Of a DNA stretch of 64,000 nucleotides, positions 50,753-59,626 are shown piece after piece. Position numbers and translations under genes: made by a program. Under the pieces are notes generated by a model. That model had not been told where the DNA came from. It worked only from the letters and a program-made list of their open reading frames with translations, and ran no database searches. The stretch lies in NCBI GenBank assembly GCA_947589225.1, contig CANQBC010000007.1, positions 1-64,000 of the forward strand, in the 5' to 3' direction. How positions within the stretch are numbered: position 1 is the first letter of the stretch; each line of letters begins with the position of its first letter. Source of the stretch: an uncultured Oscillospiraceae bacterium. Its GTDB lineage: Bacteria; Bacillota; Clostridia; Oscillospirales; Oscillospiraceae.

Positions 50753-51900
50753 CGCATCTACTGTTGGCCGTGATCTATCTCTCCTTCGTCTCCCTCGGGC
50801 TTCCCGACGCCATCCTTGGCGCAGGGTGGCCCGTGATGTATAAAGACCTCCACGCGGGCCTCGGGTACGCGGGGATCGTCTCCACCATCATCTCCGTCTC
50901 CACGGTGATCTCCTCCCTCAACTCCGACCGCATGACCCGGCGTTTCGGCGCGGGGCGGGTGACAGCGGTGAGCGTGGCCGTCACCGCGCTCTCTCTTTTC
51001 GGCTTTTCCGCCGCGCCGCGCTTCTGGGTGCTGTGCGTCCTGGCCGTCCCCTACGGGCTGGGGGCGGGCGGGGTGGACGCGGCGGTGAACAACTACGCCG
51101 CCGTCCACTATGAGAGCCGTCATATGAGCTGGCTCCACTGTATGTGGGGCATCGGCGCGGCGGCGGGGCCGTACATCATGGGCTGGGCGCTGACGAACCA
51201 CACCTGGCGCGTGGGCTACCGGGCCGTGGGCGTTTTGCAAATCGTTCTGACGGCGCTTCTCTTTTTAAGCCTGCCCCTCTGGCAAAAACGTCCGGACGAG
51301 GGCGGGGGCAAAACCGGCGGCGGCATGGGGGCTTTTGAGGTACTGCGCCTTCCGGGCGCCGCCCCCTTTGTGGCGACCTTCTTCTGCTACTGCGCGCTGG
51401 AGAGCACCGCGGGTCTCTGGGCGGCGAGCTACCTGGTACTGGGACGCGGGATAGACGAGGAGACCGCCGCCGGGTGGGCCAGCCTCTTTTATATCGGTAT
51501 TACGGTGGGCCGGTTTCTGAACGGCTTTCTCACCATGAGGCTCTCCGACTCAAAGCTCATAAGCATCGGCGCTGTCGTGTCCGCCGCCGGCGCGGCTGTG
51601 CTGTTCTATGTTCCCGGCAGCGTCTTTGCCGTGGCGGGACTGATCCTTGTGGGGCTCGGCTGCGCGCCGGTGTATCCCTGTCTTATACACTCCACGCCGG
51701 CCTATTTCGGCGAGGACAAATCCCAGGCCGTGATCGGCGTCCAGATGGCCGCGGCCTACTGCGGCACCGCCCTGATTCCGCCCGTTTTCGGGCTTCTGGC
51801 GTCACATGTAGACGTCCGCCTCTATCCCCCGTTCCTCCTCGTCCTGGCCGCGCTGATGTTCGCCTGCCACCGGCGCGTGGCGCGGCGGGTTCAGCCGTGA
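50749..51900 (+). CDS. MFS transporter
   Basis: 383 residues with about 11-12 hydrophobic helices and MFS features: FVSLGLPDAILGAGWP at the N-terminus, DRMTRRFGAGRVT (loop 2-3 motif) and RFLNGFLTMRLSDSKLI (the equivalent in the second half). Substrate unknown. Its start overlaps the end of the C-S lyase gene, so the pair may act on a sulfur compound or amino acid. It ends 240 bp before a convergent ATPase gene. Confidence 0.83.
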   Translation: MTHLLLAVIYLSFVSLGLPDAILGAGWPVMYKDLHAGLGYAGIVSTIISVSTVISSLNSDRMTRRFGAGRVTAVSVAVTALSLFGFSAAPRFWVLCVLAVPYGLGAGGVDAAVNNYAAVHYESRHMSWLHCMWGIGAAAGPYIMGWALTNHTWRVGYRAVGVLQIVLTALLFLSLPLWQKRPDEGGGKTGGGMGAFEVLRLPGAAPFVATFFCYCALESTAGLWAASYLVLGRGIDEETAAGWASLFYIGITVGRFLNGFLTMRLSDSKLISIGAVVSAAGAAVLFYVPGSVFAVAGLILVGLGCAPVYPCLIHSTPAYFGEDKSQAVIGVQMAAAYCGTALIPPVFGLLASHVDVRLYPPFLLVLAALMFACHRRVARRVQP

Positions 51901-51962
51901 ATACGACCGGGATCGCCGCCTCCCGGCAGCCGAGAAGATCGGAGAACCCGGCGGCCTGACGC

Positions 51963-52016
51963 TTTTCTCTCTTTTGTTGGGCACAAAAGAGACAAGAAGC
52001 TTCAAAAGAGAGAAAA
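51963..52016. repeat. 14-bp perfect inverted repeat in the MFS 3' gap
   Basis: TTTTCTCTCTTTTG (51963-51976) and CAAAAGAGAGAAAA (52003-52016). A GC-rich hairpin follows near 52120-52142. They sit between two convergent genes; likely terminator or REP-like element. Confidence 0.55.
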
Positions 52017-52140
52017 TGTCTGTTCTTGGGCGCGGTGGTTGACCGGGCTTTCCACGTTGTTACGGCGGGACGACTGCCGCGTGTCCGCGGCTTACCCCCC
52101 CGCCTGGGAGAGCGGCGCCCCCCTTCCCCCCGGAGGGGGG

Positions 52141-53193
52141 TTATAGGGAGTTGATACACCTTTCGGTGAGCTTGTCGATCCCGGCGAAATCCACCGCCGG
52201 GATATAGAGCTTTTCCAGCTCGTCGTGGAGCGCCTTTGCCTCTTTGAGCGCCCCTGTAGCCTCCGCTATGATGGCGTCCCGCAGTCTGTTCTGGCGTCTC
52301 AGGGTCGGACGTAGGGATGCCAGCTCGTCCCGCGAGGGGATGGCGTCAAGGCGGATGTGGCGGGTGGGCTCATAAGGATATCTGAACTCGCCCGACTGGG
52401 TGATGAAGGCCAGCTTAAGCTCCGGGATAACGGCGTGTTCCGTCTTTTCCGGGAACATAGGCGACTGACAGCGGATAACGCCGTAGCCCCTGTTCTCCGC
52501 CTCCGTGGCGGCGGCCTCCACCACAAGATCCCCAAGGCCAAGCTCGTTGTCCAGAACGTACGCCCTGTCCGCAAGCTGCGGTACCGTCTCCCACAGCGCC
52601 ATGGGGCCAAGGCATGTGTAGGCCGAGAGGAACCGCTTGACGCTCCTGCCGCTCCCCTTCCCGCGTATCTGCGCGCGGATAAGGCCCCGCGCGCGTTTCG
52701 CGGCCTTCACAAGCGTCTCCTCCGACAACGTCACGCCGCCGCTCAGGGAAGCGGCGCCGGATAGGAGCCGGAAGGCCCGCTGGTATTTCGCCTTGTAGGC
52801 GCGGGTGAAGCGCTCTATCCCCTCCCTCTCACGCTTGAGGGCGTCAAGGTCGTAAAAAGCGCCGAAATTGACGTAGCTTGCCTCACTCCCGGCAAACTTC
52901 GGCTCAATGACGTGGGGGGACGTCCCGTCCACATACGCGCGTTCAAGCGCGGGTATGTACACCCCGTCCAGTGAGTCCGGGTCGCCGGAGCAGTGGATGT
53001 ACTCCACGCTGTGACCGCGCTCCTCCGCCGCAGCGCCGAGGCGTTTCATAAAGGTGGATTTGCCGCACCCCGGCCCGCCCTTGAGTATGTACAAATGATC
53101 GCGTCCGGGGTCTGTGAACCCGTCGTAAAGTGACCGGAAACCGCCCGGTGAGTTTGCGCCCAGAAAAAAGCGCGCGGAACATTGTTCAGCCAT
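52141..53193 (-). CDS. P-loop ATPase, PRK06851-like
   Basis: 350 residues. Walker A GGPGCGKSTFMKRLG at about 39-53, then VEYIHCSGDPDSLDGVYIP and FYDLDALKREREG; the C-terminal half repeats a nucleotide-binding-like layout in shorter form. I recognise the pattern of the PRK06851 family of clostridial ATPases, which lack a defined function. It is convergent with the MFS gene, with a 'ribosome site' ACTGGCAATGGC region poor in GGAG, so the start could be the ATG at 53193 but is not strongly supported. Confidence 0.7.
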   Translation of the reverse strand: MAEQCSARFFLGANSPGGFRSLYDGFTDPGRDHLYILKGGPGCGKSTFMKRLGAAAEERGHSVEYIHCSGDPDSLDGVYIPALERAYVDGTSPHVIEPKFAGSEASYVNFGAFYDLDALKREREGIERFTRAYKAKYQRAFRLLSGAASLSGGVTLSEETLVKAAKRARGLIRAQIRGKGSGRSVKRFLSAYTCLGPMALWETVPQLADRAYVLDNELGLGDLVVEAAATEAENRGYGVIRCQSPMFPEKTEHAVIPELKLAFITQSGEFRYPYEPTRHIRLDAIPSRDELASLRPTLRRQNRLRDAIIAEATGALKEAKALHDELEKLYIPAVDFAGIDKLTERCINSL

Positions 53194-53249
53194 TGCCAGT
53201 GTCCTTTCAAAATGTTTTCACCCCACAATATGCCGCGAGACGGCAAAAC

Positions 53250-53274
53250 GCCCGCCGGACAAGGTCCGGCGGGC
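53250..53274. terminator. GC-rich hairpin upstream of the ATPase
   Basis: GCCCGCCGGAC (53250-53260) with GTCCGGCGGGC (53264-53274). Confidence 0.6.
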
Positions 53275-53417
53275 AACGCTTTTCATACTGATTTCGGTCT
53301 AAAAGCTTCCTCAAAGCGGCGGGGATTTTTCGCGTCAGGCGAGGAATGTGCAGCAGGGAATATGTCGTATTTCCAGGACGCATGACGAAGCACGGCGAGA
53401 AAAAAGGCCGTCGCGAC

Positions 53418-53444
53418 GGGAAGATCGGGAAGATCGGGAAGATC
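53418..53444. repeat. Three perfect tandem copies of a 9-mer
   Basis: GGGAAGATC three times, just outside the left end of the inverted-repeat-bounded segment at 53457. Confidence 0.75.
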
Positions 53445-53456
53445 TTGAATTGATAT

Positions 53457-53721
53457 CAGGGCTTGTTTGAAAAATGTCAACATACCCAAATGGCGGGGTT
53501 TTTCATCGTCGCGGAAGCCGCGTTTCCACGCCGCCTCGCAAGCGCGACGGCTCACGCGCGCGCTTCTCGCCTCCTCTCCCCACCGGATCTTGTCCGGCGG
53601 GGCCTCGGATACCGCGTTGTTTTTCCTTGAAATACACAAATTATTCCCGCGGAAAAACGCCTTGCCTGACGTAAAGATCCCTCGCCCTTGGTCGCATTGT
53701 ACATTTCCAAAACAAGCCCTG
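53457..53721. repeat. 265-bp non-coding segment bounded by inverted repeats
   Basis: Left end 53457-53481 (CAGGGCTTGTTT, then AAATGT near its inner side) and right end 53697-53721 in opposite orientation share 18 of 21 bases in the aligned part. There is no convincing gene inside and codon use suggests none. Structure suits a small non-autonomous mobile element (MITE-like). The right end is 3 bp from the spoIIID stop. Confidence 0.55.
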
Positions 53722-53724
53722 GAA

Positions 53725-53973
53725 TCATATTCCTTTGTACTTTCTCCTTGTGGCCATGCCGCCTCGTATGTGGCGCTCCGACTTGTTGAAATCAAGGACA
53801 GCCTTGACCTCCTCATAAAGCGGCTCGTCTATCCTCTGAAGCCGGTCCGAAAGGTCCTTGTGTACCGTGCTTTTGGAAACTCCCAGATGTCTTGCCGCGG
53901 CGCGGACTGTGGCTCGGTTGTCTATTATGTACCGGGCCAGCGTGACGGCCCTCTCTTCGATGTCAGTTCTCAA
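53725..53973 (-). CDS. spoIIID: Stage III sporulation transcriptional regulator SpoIIID
   Basis: 82 residues with a TTG start at 53973 preceded by GGGAG at 8 nt. The pattern IEERAVTLARYIIDNRATVR, then GVSKSTVHKDLSDRL (HTH) and FNKSERHIRGGMATRRKY, is the SpoIIID signature. It switches mother-cell gene expression from sigma-E to sigma-K programmes. Confirms an endospore-forming lineage. An alternative longer start (53988) has no matching site. Confidence 0.95.
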   Translation of the reverse strand: MRTDIEERAVTLARYIIDNRATVRAAARHLGVSKSTVHKDLSDRLQRIDEPLYEEVKAVLDFNKSERHIRGGMATRRKYKGI

Positions 53974-54075
53974 TATCACCACTCCCAAAAAACACTGGAC
54001 GCTAAAAGCTATGCGTTGGAAGCGGTAAATATGTTTACGAGAGGGGTGTCAGGGCACGGGGACAGGCGGTATCAT

Positions 54076-54492
54076 CTACGCTTTTCTTCTGGAAACGCCC
54101 CATTGGACGGCGAAGCGGTTGAAATCGGAGGCAAAGTCATAGTCGTAGGGGTACTCCTCCGACATATTGTGTATCTGCTGGGAGCTGTCCGAGATATCGA
54201 AAAGGTAGCTTCCCTCGCGGCTCTCACCCTCCAGGGTGTCCGGCCTGAATCGAACGGCCACCAGCACATGCTCGCCGTAGTCGTACACCGTCTCGCACTC
54301 AGTCGCCGGGATGAAGCCGTATTGTTCCCGCACAAGGCCGCTCACACGCTCGGCGCAGGTGGCGTACTCGCTGCCTTTGTCGTTGTTGGTCCAGGTTATC
54401 AGTCCGCCGACCAACACCGTAAAGACAAGGATCATGACGATTATGAGCCAGCCGGCCAGTCCCCGGTCGCTTCCGAGCTTGTTCTTTATCAT
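54076..54492 (-). CDS. Hypothetical protein with one membrane helix
   Basis: 138 residues: a basic N-terminus, a helix (about 15-34), then an extracytoplasmic domain (SEYATCAERVSGLVREQYGFI, then VAVRFRPDTLEGESREG). No family recognised. Own promoter (54525-54553) and GGGGGAAGGG-type site before ATG. It may share a transcript with spoIIID, which lies 102 bp further on. Confidence 0.6.
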   Translation of the reverse strand: MIKNKLGSDRGLAGWLIIVMILVFTVLVGGLITWTNNDKGSEYATCAERVSGLVREQYGFIPATECETVYDYGEHVLVAVRFRPDTLEGESREGSYLFDISDSSQQIHNMSEEYPYDYDFASDFNRFAVQWGVSRRKA

Positions 54493-54524
54493 TGGGCCCT
54501 TCCCCCTTTTTGTTCTATACTCAG

Positions 54525-54553
54525 ATTATACAACAAGGTGTGTAAAATATCAA
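54525..54553 (-). promoter_or_regulatory. Sigma-A-type promoter of the hypothetical gene at 54492
   Basis: Minus strand TTGATA (54548-54553), 17-bp spacer, TATAAT (54525-54530). Confidence 0.65.
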
Positions 54554-54604
54554 CTGCTGTCTTTGGTATGATACAAAGGAATAATTTTTGTGAAGTTCAA
54601 CTCT

Positions 54605-54632
54605 TTGAATCGGTTGTGTTGGGTGATATAAT
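54605..54632 (+). promoter_or_regulatory. Promoter of the UvrD-family helicase
   Basis: TTGAAT (54605-54610), 16-bp spacer, TATAAT (54627-54632). The -10 box covers an ATG at 54631, so translation must start further downstream. Confidence 0.65.
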
Positions 54633-54669
54633 GAAGAAAATAAAAATTTTTGAAACGGAGGGCGGCGCT

Positions 54670-56823
54670 GTGACCGAAATTCTCAAGGGCCTTAACGAGG
54701 CCCAGCTTGACGCCGTCACCTCCACCGAGGGGTATGTGCGCGTCATCGCGGGCGCCGGAGCGGGAAAGACGCGGGCGCTGACCCACCGGTTCGCGTATCT
54801 GGTCACCGAGCTTGGCATCCTGCCGGGGAATATTCTGTGCGTGACCTTCACCAACAAGGCGGCGGCGGAAATGCGTCAGCGGATCCACAACCTGACGGGA
54901 GACAATGACACCGGCCATATATGCACCTTCCACAGCCTCTGCGTCACGGTATTGCAGGAGGACATAAACGCGGTGCAGTACCCCAAAAGCTTTCTCGTCC
55001 TGGACAACTCCGACATCAACGAGATGCTGCGTATCATCTACGAGGAGCGGGGACTGACGCTCCGGGACATGACCTTTGCGAACGCCCGGGATATGATCGA
55101 GATGGAAAAACTCCTCCGCAGGCCAGACTACTACCTGGACATGATCGAAATGTCCATTGACCAGCTGCGGGACAAGTACATGGCCGCCGTGACGCCGCGC
55201 GACATCATCTTCTACGGCTATCTCTACCAGGAAAAGAAATGCTTTGGCCTCGACTACAACGACCTTCTCAAATTCACGCTGTATATTTTCGAGAAAAACG
55301 AGGAGATTCGCCACAAGTGGCAGAGCCGTCTCGAATACATTATGATCGACGAGTTTCAGGACATCGACGCCATCCAGTACCAGCTTATGGAGGTGCTGGC
55401 CGGCTATCACAAAAACCTCTTTGTCATCGGCGACCCGGATCAGGTCATCTACACCTGGCGCGGGGCGGACGTGAAGTTCCTTTTGGAATTTGACAAAAAA
55501 TTCCCCGGCACTAAGACGATCCTGATGACGGAGAATTACCGCTCCACGCCGGAGATCCTGGCGGCGGCTAACTCCCTCATTGACAAGAACGTTTTTCGCA
55601 TGAGGAAAGACCTGATCCCCACCCTGCCCTCCGGCAAAACGGTGGTTTGCCATGAGGCAAAGACATCGGACTTCGAGGCAGGGTTCATAGCGGCGGAGAT
55701 CGAAAGCCTGCACCAGTCCGGCGTCCCCTATCGGGATATAACGGTCCTCTACCGTTCCCACTTCATCACGCGCGGCCTGGAGGAAGCTTTCGGGAAGGCA
55801 AAGCTCCCATACACCATTTATTCCGGTGTCCCGTTCTTTGACCGGAAGGAGGTAAAGGACGCCCTCAGCTATCTGCGCATGGTGGTCTGGCGGGATGATC
55901 TTGCCTTTACCCGCGTGGTCAACGTCCCCAAACGCAACCTTGGCCAGCGGCGGATGGAGTATCTGCGGGCCTTCGCGGCGGAGCATGGCTGTTCCCTGTA
56001 CGACTCCCTGCGCCGGTGCGTGGACGACGACCTTTTCCGCGGCACCAGGGCGCGGCAGTTTATCTCCCTCATTGAGACATACAACGCCAATTACGCGCTC
56101 CGGCCTGTGTCCGAGGTACTGTCCGCCATACTCAGCGACTCCGGCTATGAGAAGATGCTGCGCACAGAAGGGGCTCAGGAGCGGCTGGATAATCTGGCGG
56201 AGCTGAAGCAGTCGGTGTACGACTACGAGGTATCCTGCGGCGAGGAGTGTACGCTGGAGCACTATCTGGCGCACGCGGCCCTCTTTACGAACCAGGATGT
56301 CGGAGATACCGGCGACAAGGTAAAGCTCATGACTGTCCACGCCGCCAAGGGACTGGAATTTCCCTGCGTGTTCCTCTGCTCCATGAACGAGGGCGTTTTC
56401 CCCTCCAAAAGGACTAATACACGTCCAAAAATGGAGGAGGAGCGCCGCCTCGCCTTTGTCGCCATGACAAGAGCCGAAAAAGCCCTTTACATCACATGCG
56501 CCGAGGGCCGCAATCTGGACGGCACGCCCCGCTACCCCTCCCGGTTCGTGCTGGACATTGATCCGGGGCTTCTCGATTTCACCGAGCCGCCCCGTGAGAG
56601 CCTTATCAAGGAGGCCCGGGCATATTTCGCCGCCTCGGACGCCCGTCTCCCGTCTGAAAGCGGTCATGACATCCTCCCCGTGGGTACGCGGGTGCGGCAC
56701 CCGGTTTTCGGCGAGGGAAAGATACAGGCGGTCGATCCCGATCCCGGCGCATACATTATTGATTTTGACGGAATCCGCACCCCCAGGGCCATTGCGTTTC
56801 AGGCAAAACTTGAAAAGCTTTAA
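54670..56823 (+). CDS. UvrD/PcrA-family ATP-dependent DNA helicase
   Basis: 717 residues. Motifs: GAGAGKTRALTHR (I), CVTFTNKAAAEM (Ia), YIMIDEFQDID (II), GDPDQVIYTWRGAD (III), TENYRSTPEI (IV), VKLMTVHAAKGLEFPCVFL (V) and VAMTRAEKALYITC (VI). It has a short C-terminal KOW/SH3-like tail (PVFGEGKIQAVDPDP), as in PcrA-like proteins. It unwinds DNA 3'-5' in repair or replication restart. GTG 54670 follows GGAGGG; the ATG at 54631 lies in the promoter. Confidence 0.9.
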   Translation: MTEILKGLNEAQLDAVTSTEGYVRVIAGAGAGKTRALTHRFAYLVTELGILPGNILCVTFTNKAAAEMRQRIHNLTGDNDTGHICTFHSLCVTVLQEDINAVQYPKSFLVLDNSDINEMLRIIYEERGLTLRDMTFANARDMIEMEKLLRRPDYYLDMIEMSIDQLRDKYMAAVTPRDIIFYGYLYQEKKCFGLDYNDLLKFTLYIFEKNEEIRHKWQSRLEYIMIDEFQDIDAIQYQLMEVLAGYHKNLFVIGDPDQVIYTWRGADVKFLLEFDKKFPGTKTILMTENYRSTPEILAAANSLIDKNVFRMRKDLIPTLPSGKTVVCHEAKTSDFEAGFIAAEIESLHQSGVPYRDITVLYRSHFITRGLEEAFGKAKLPYTIYSGVPFFDRKEVKDALSYLRMVVWRDDLAFTRVVNVPKRNLGQRRMEYLRAFAAEHGCSLYDSLRRCVDDDLFRGTRARQFISLIETYNANYALRPVSEVLSAILSDSGYEKMLRTEGAQERLDNLAELKQSVYDYEVSCGEECTLEHYLAHAALFTNQDVGDTGDKVKLMTVHAAKGLEFPCVFLCSMNEGVFPSKRTNTRPKMEEERRLAFVAMTRAEKALYITCAEGRNLDGTPRYPSRFVLDIDPGLLDFTEPPRESLIKEARAYFAASDARLPSESGHDILPVGTRVRHPVFGEGKIQAVDPDPGAYIIDFDGIRTPRAIAFQAKLEKL

Positions 56824-56927
56824 AATTTTTTGAAAACACTGGATTTTTTGGGAAACATGAGTATAATATTGATTTGAGATATGTATTAATACGTTTAATA
56901 ACTATCAAATTGCGAGGTGCGAATCAA

Positions 56928-57956
56928 ATGATCACAGCTGACTTGTACGGAAAGCTTTCCGATGGGCGCGATGTACGCAGGTTCACCATCGCCAACAAAA
57001 AGGGCGAATATGTGCAGATCCTTGAGTACGGCGCAACCATCCACTCCATTGTGGTTCTTGACCGCGACGGCAATCTGGGCGATGTGTGCCTGGGGTGTGA
57101 GAGCGGCGAACGCATTGAGAGCTTTGGACGGTCTGCCCGCGTCGTCGGAAGGGTCGCCAACCGCATTAAACGCGGAAAGTTCACCATCAACGGTGTCAAA
57201 TACAAGCTGAAATGCAACGAGGGAAAAAACTTCCTCCACGGCGCGGACGACGACTACGGCAGGAAGCTGTGGGTAGGCCGTATTGAGGGCGAGAGCGTCG
57301 TGCTGACCTACTTTGACAACGACACCGTGGGCTTTAAGTGCGGCGTTGCCGCTCAGGTGAGATACCGCTTTGACGACATGTCCCGCCTCACCATCGAGTA
57401 CGAGTTCACCGCCCAGGGCGACACGGTCATCAACCCCACCAACCACGCCTACTTTGACCTTTCCGGCACCGGCGACATACGGGATCACGATCTGTGGATC
57501 GGCGCCACTTACCGGACGCACAGGGACGCCGAGGGCATCCCCGACGGCGGCCTTATCCCGGTCAAGGGCACCGCGGCCGACTTTACATACCTTCGCTGTG
57601 TACGCGAGGCCATGAAGTACGGAGGGGACTATTTCGGAGACGGCCCCGTTTCCTACGACGAGTTTTACCTTTTGGACAAGCAGGAATCCGGCAAGCCCGT
57701 GGCGGATCTTTATAGCTATAACGTGGGCCGGGGCATGAGAGTTTACACCGATATGCCCTCTCTGGTTCTCTACACCGACCCCGGCGTGAAAAAAGAGACA
57801 GGCAAGAACGGCCGGGAGCTGGGCGCCTACTGCGGCATCTGCCTTGAGACAGGCTTCGTTCCCAACGCCGTCAACCTTCCGGAGTTCGCCTCCCCCGTGG
57901 TCATGCAGGGCGCGTCATTGGAATCCACCACCGCGTATGAGTTCTACACCCGCTGA
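56928..57956 (+). CDS. galM: Aldose 1-epimerase (mutarotase)
   Basis: 342 residues: YVQILEYGATIHSIVVLDRDG, VVGRVANRIKRGKF, NEGKNFLHGADDDYGRKLW, then VINPTNHAYFDLSG (catalytic His) and an ETGFVPNAVN (catalytic Glu) site. It converts alpha- and beta-anomers of hexoses such as galactose and glucose. GAGGTG 9 nt before ATG 56928. No galactose-operon partners are nearby. Length fits the family. Confidence 0.92.
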   Translation: MITADLYGKLSDGRDVRRFTIANKKGEYVQILEYGATIHSIVVLDRDGNLGDVCLGCESGERIESFGRSARVVGRVANRIKRGKFTINGVKYKLKCNEGKNFLHGADDDYGRKLWVGRIEGESVVLTYFDNDTVGFKCGVAAQVRYRFDDMSRLTIEYEFTAQGDTVINPTNHAYFDLSGTGDIRDHDLWIGATYRTHRDAEGIPDGGLIPVKGTAADFTYLRCVREAMKYGGDYFGDGPVSYDEFYLLDKQESGKPVADLYSYNVGRGMRVYTDMPSLVLYTDPGVKKETGKNGRELGAYCGICLETGFVPNAVNLPEFASPVVMQGASLESTTAYEFYTR

Positions 57957-58314
57957 TTGCCTTCGACCGAAGGCGGGGAGAGCCGCGCCTTCGGCAAGAG
58001 GTGTCCGCCGCTGGCGGACGGGATTTGCCGGGAAGGCCCGGCGACAATACGCTTTTCTTTCCTTTGCAGAGTAAAAAAGCCTTTCCCACAAGTGGGGAAG
58101 GCTTTTCCATCGGCGATTGCCGATCCCCCCCGTTGGGGCATCTCCGGAGGTGTGTCCAGCAGGGGGCCCGCAGACCCCTAAGCTGGCCGTTTTTAAAAGA
58201 GGAAAGTAAATCTCTTGCCGTGGTCACGGCACCCCCCGCCGGGGGAGGTGGACATTCTATGGCGGCTGTCCCGCGCATATAGTGTAGTGACTGGTTCGGC
58301 AGGGGGGATACACA
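57957..58314. other. Intergenic region with a terminator
   Basis: Between galM and the symporter: several GC-rich short palindromes (CCGCCGCTGGCGG near 58005, CCGGGAAGGCCCGG near 58029) and the terminator at 58075-58106. No gene is supported. Confidence 0.4.
58075..58106 (+). terminator. Terminator after galM
   Basis: AAAAGCCTTTCCCAC (58075-58089) pairs with one wobble to GTGGGGAAGGCTTTT (58092-58106), ending in four T. Confidence 0.75.
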
Positions 58315-59586
58315 GTGCGTCTCTGGGGAATCGAAACCGCCGCGGCGCTTTCGGCGGCGGCGGTTTATGTATCGGTAAAGTGTCGTTTTGTCCAGCTCCG
58401 ACGCTTCCGGGAGGCCATTGTCACGAGCCTCTCCCGTATGCGTGTAAAGGGCGGCGGACAGGGGACCTCGGCATTGGAGTCGGTCTGTACGGCTCTCGCC
58501 GGCACCATCGGCACGGGCAACATTGCGGGCGTCGCGGTGGCCCTTTCCATGGGCGGGCCGGGGGCGGTTTTCTGGATGTGGGTGTCCGCCCTTCTTGGCA
58601 TGGGGCTTAAATATGCCGAGATCTCCCTGGCTGTGAAGTACCGTGAATCCCGCGGCGGCGAGTACGTGGGCGGGCCCATGTACACCATAAAAAACGGCCT
58701 TCCCCACGGCTTTTTGCCCCTGGCGTATCTCTTCGCCCTCTGCGGCGCCGTTGCCTCCTTCGGGATTGGGAACATGATGCAGATGGGCTCCATCCTGACG
58801 CTCACCGGCTCCGGCCCGGTGCCGCCGGTCGTCATCGGCGCGGCAATGGCGGCGCTCGTGTTTATCTCCTGCCGGGGCGGGGCGGCGGGGCGGGGGCGGA
58901 CGGCAAGTCTCATAGTCCCCGTGATGGCGGCCCTCTACGTGGCGGCGTGTCTTGGCGTGATAGGTGTGAATCTCACCCGTTTGCCCACAGCCGTTTTGGC
59001 CATATTCAAAGGCGCCTTCGGCCGCGAGGCGATCCTTGGGGGTACGGCGGGGACGGCTCTCTCCTGGGGGCTTCGCAGGGGGATCTTCTCCAACGAGGCG
59101 GGCCTTGGCTCCTCCCCTATCGCCCACGCCTCCGCCGCTGCGGAAAGCCCTTCAAAGCAGGGACTGATGGGCATTTTCGAGGTGTTTGCCGATACGATAA
59201 TCCTCTGCACCCTGACGGCGCTGGCGGTGCTTTGCTCCGATGTGGAGATCCGCTTCGGTACGCCGGCGGGCGCGGAGCTTGTATCCGCGGCGCTGTCCTC
59301 GGTGTACGGCAAAGCCGTGTCGGGGGCGTTTCTGGCCGTCTCCATGGCACTTTTTGCCTTTTCCAGCATTGTCGGCTGGTCGCTCTACGGGGAACGGTGC
59401 GTGGAGTTTCTCGCCGGGGACGTCTCCATCCCCATTTACCGCGCCGCCTTCGCCGCGGTCACGTTTCTCTCGTCTCTCGTCCCCTTCTCCGCCATAATCC
59501 AGCTCTCTGACGCCGCCGCTTTTTTCATGATGGTGCCAAATCTCGTCGCGCTCTGTGTCCTGGCCGGGAAAGGGAAGGTAGAATGA
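58315..59586 (+). CDS. Alanine/glycine:cation symporter (AGCS family)
   Basis: 423 residues with about ten helices. Signature GGGQGTSALESVCTALAGTIGTGNIAGVAVALSMGGPG (cited in parts: GGGQGTSALES, GTGNIAGVA) and FSNEAGLGSSPIAHA, both strong AGCS motifs. It imports alanine or glycine with Na+ or H+. GTG start after GGGGGG, with a rather short N-terminus compared with 440-480 residues in most members; an in-frame earlier start is not seen. Convergent with the deaminase gene. Confidence 0.88.
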   Translation: MRLWGIETAAALSAAAVYVSVKCRFVQLRRFREAIVTSLSRMRVKGGGQGTSALESVCTALAGTIGTGNIAGVAVALSMGGPGAVFWMWVSALLGMGLKYAEISLAVKYRESRGGEYVGGPMYTIKNGLPHGFLPLAYLFALCGAVASFGIGNMMQMGSILTLTGSGPVPPVVIGAAMAALVFISCRGGAAGRGRTASLIVPVMAALYVAACLGVIGVNLTRLPTAVLAIFKGAFGREAILGGTAGTALSWGLRRGIFSNEAGLGSSPIAHASAAAESPSKQGLMGIFEVFADTIILCTLTALAVLCSDVEIRFGTPAGAELVSAALSSVYGKAVSGAFLAVSMALFAFSSIVGWSLYGERCVEFLAGDVSIPIYRAAFAAVTFLSSLVPFSAIIQLSDAAAFFMMVPNLVALCVLAGKGKVE

Positions 59587-59626
59587 TGTTTATCGCGTTC
59601 CGATCCATCTAGTTGTGGGAAAAAGC

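Noticed and set aside
53467-54630. Long in-frame N-terminal extension of the helicase (about 390 residues)
   Set aside because: It runs antisense through spoIIID and the hypothetical gene and through the helicase promoter; the sequence has no helicase-like content.
54550-56700. 716-residue open frame opposite the helicase gene on the minus strand
   Set aside because: It is a shadow of the GC-rich helicase codons; no ribosome binding site or recognisable motif, while the plus strand carries all helicase motifs.
57901-59127. 408-residue minus-strand frame opposite the symporter
   Set aside because: Low-complexity shadow, crossing the galM terminator.
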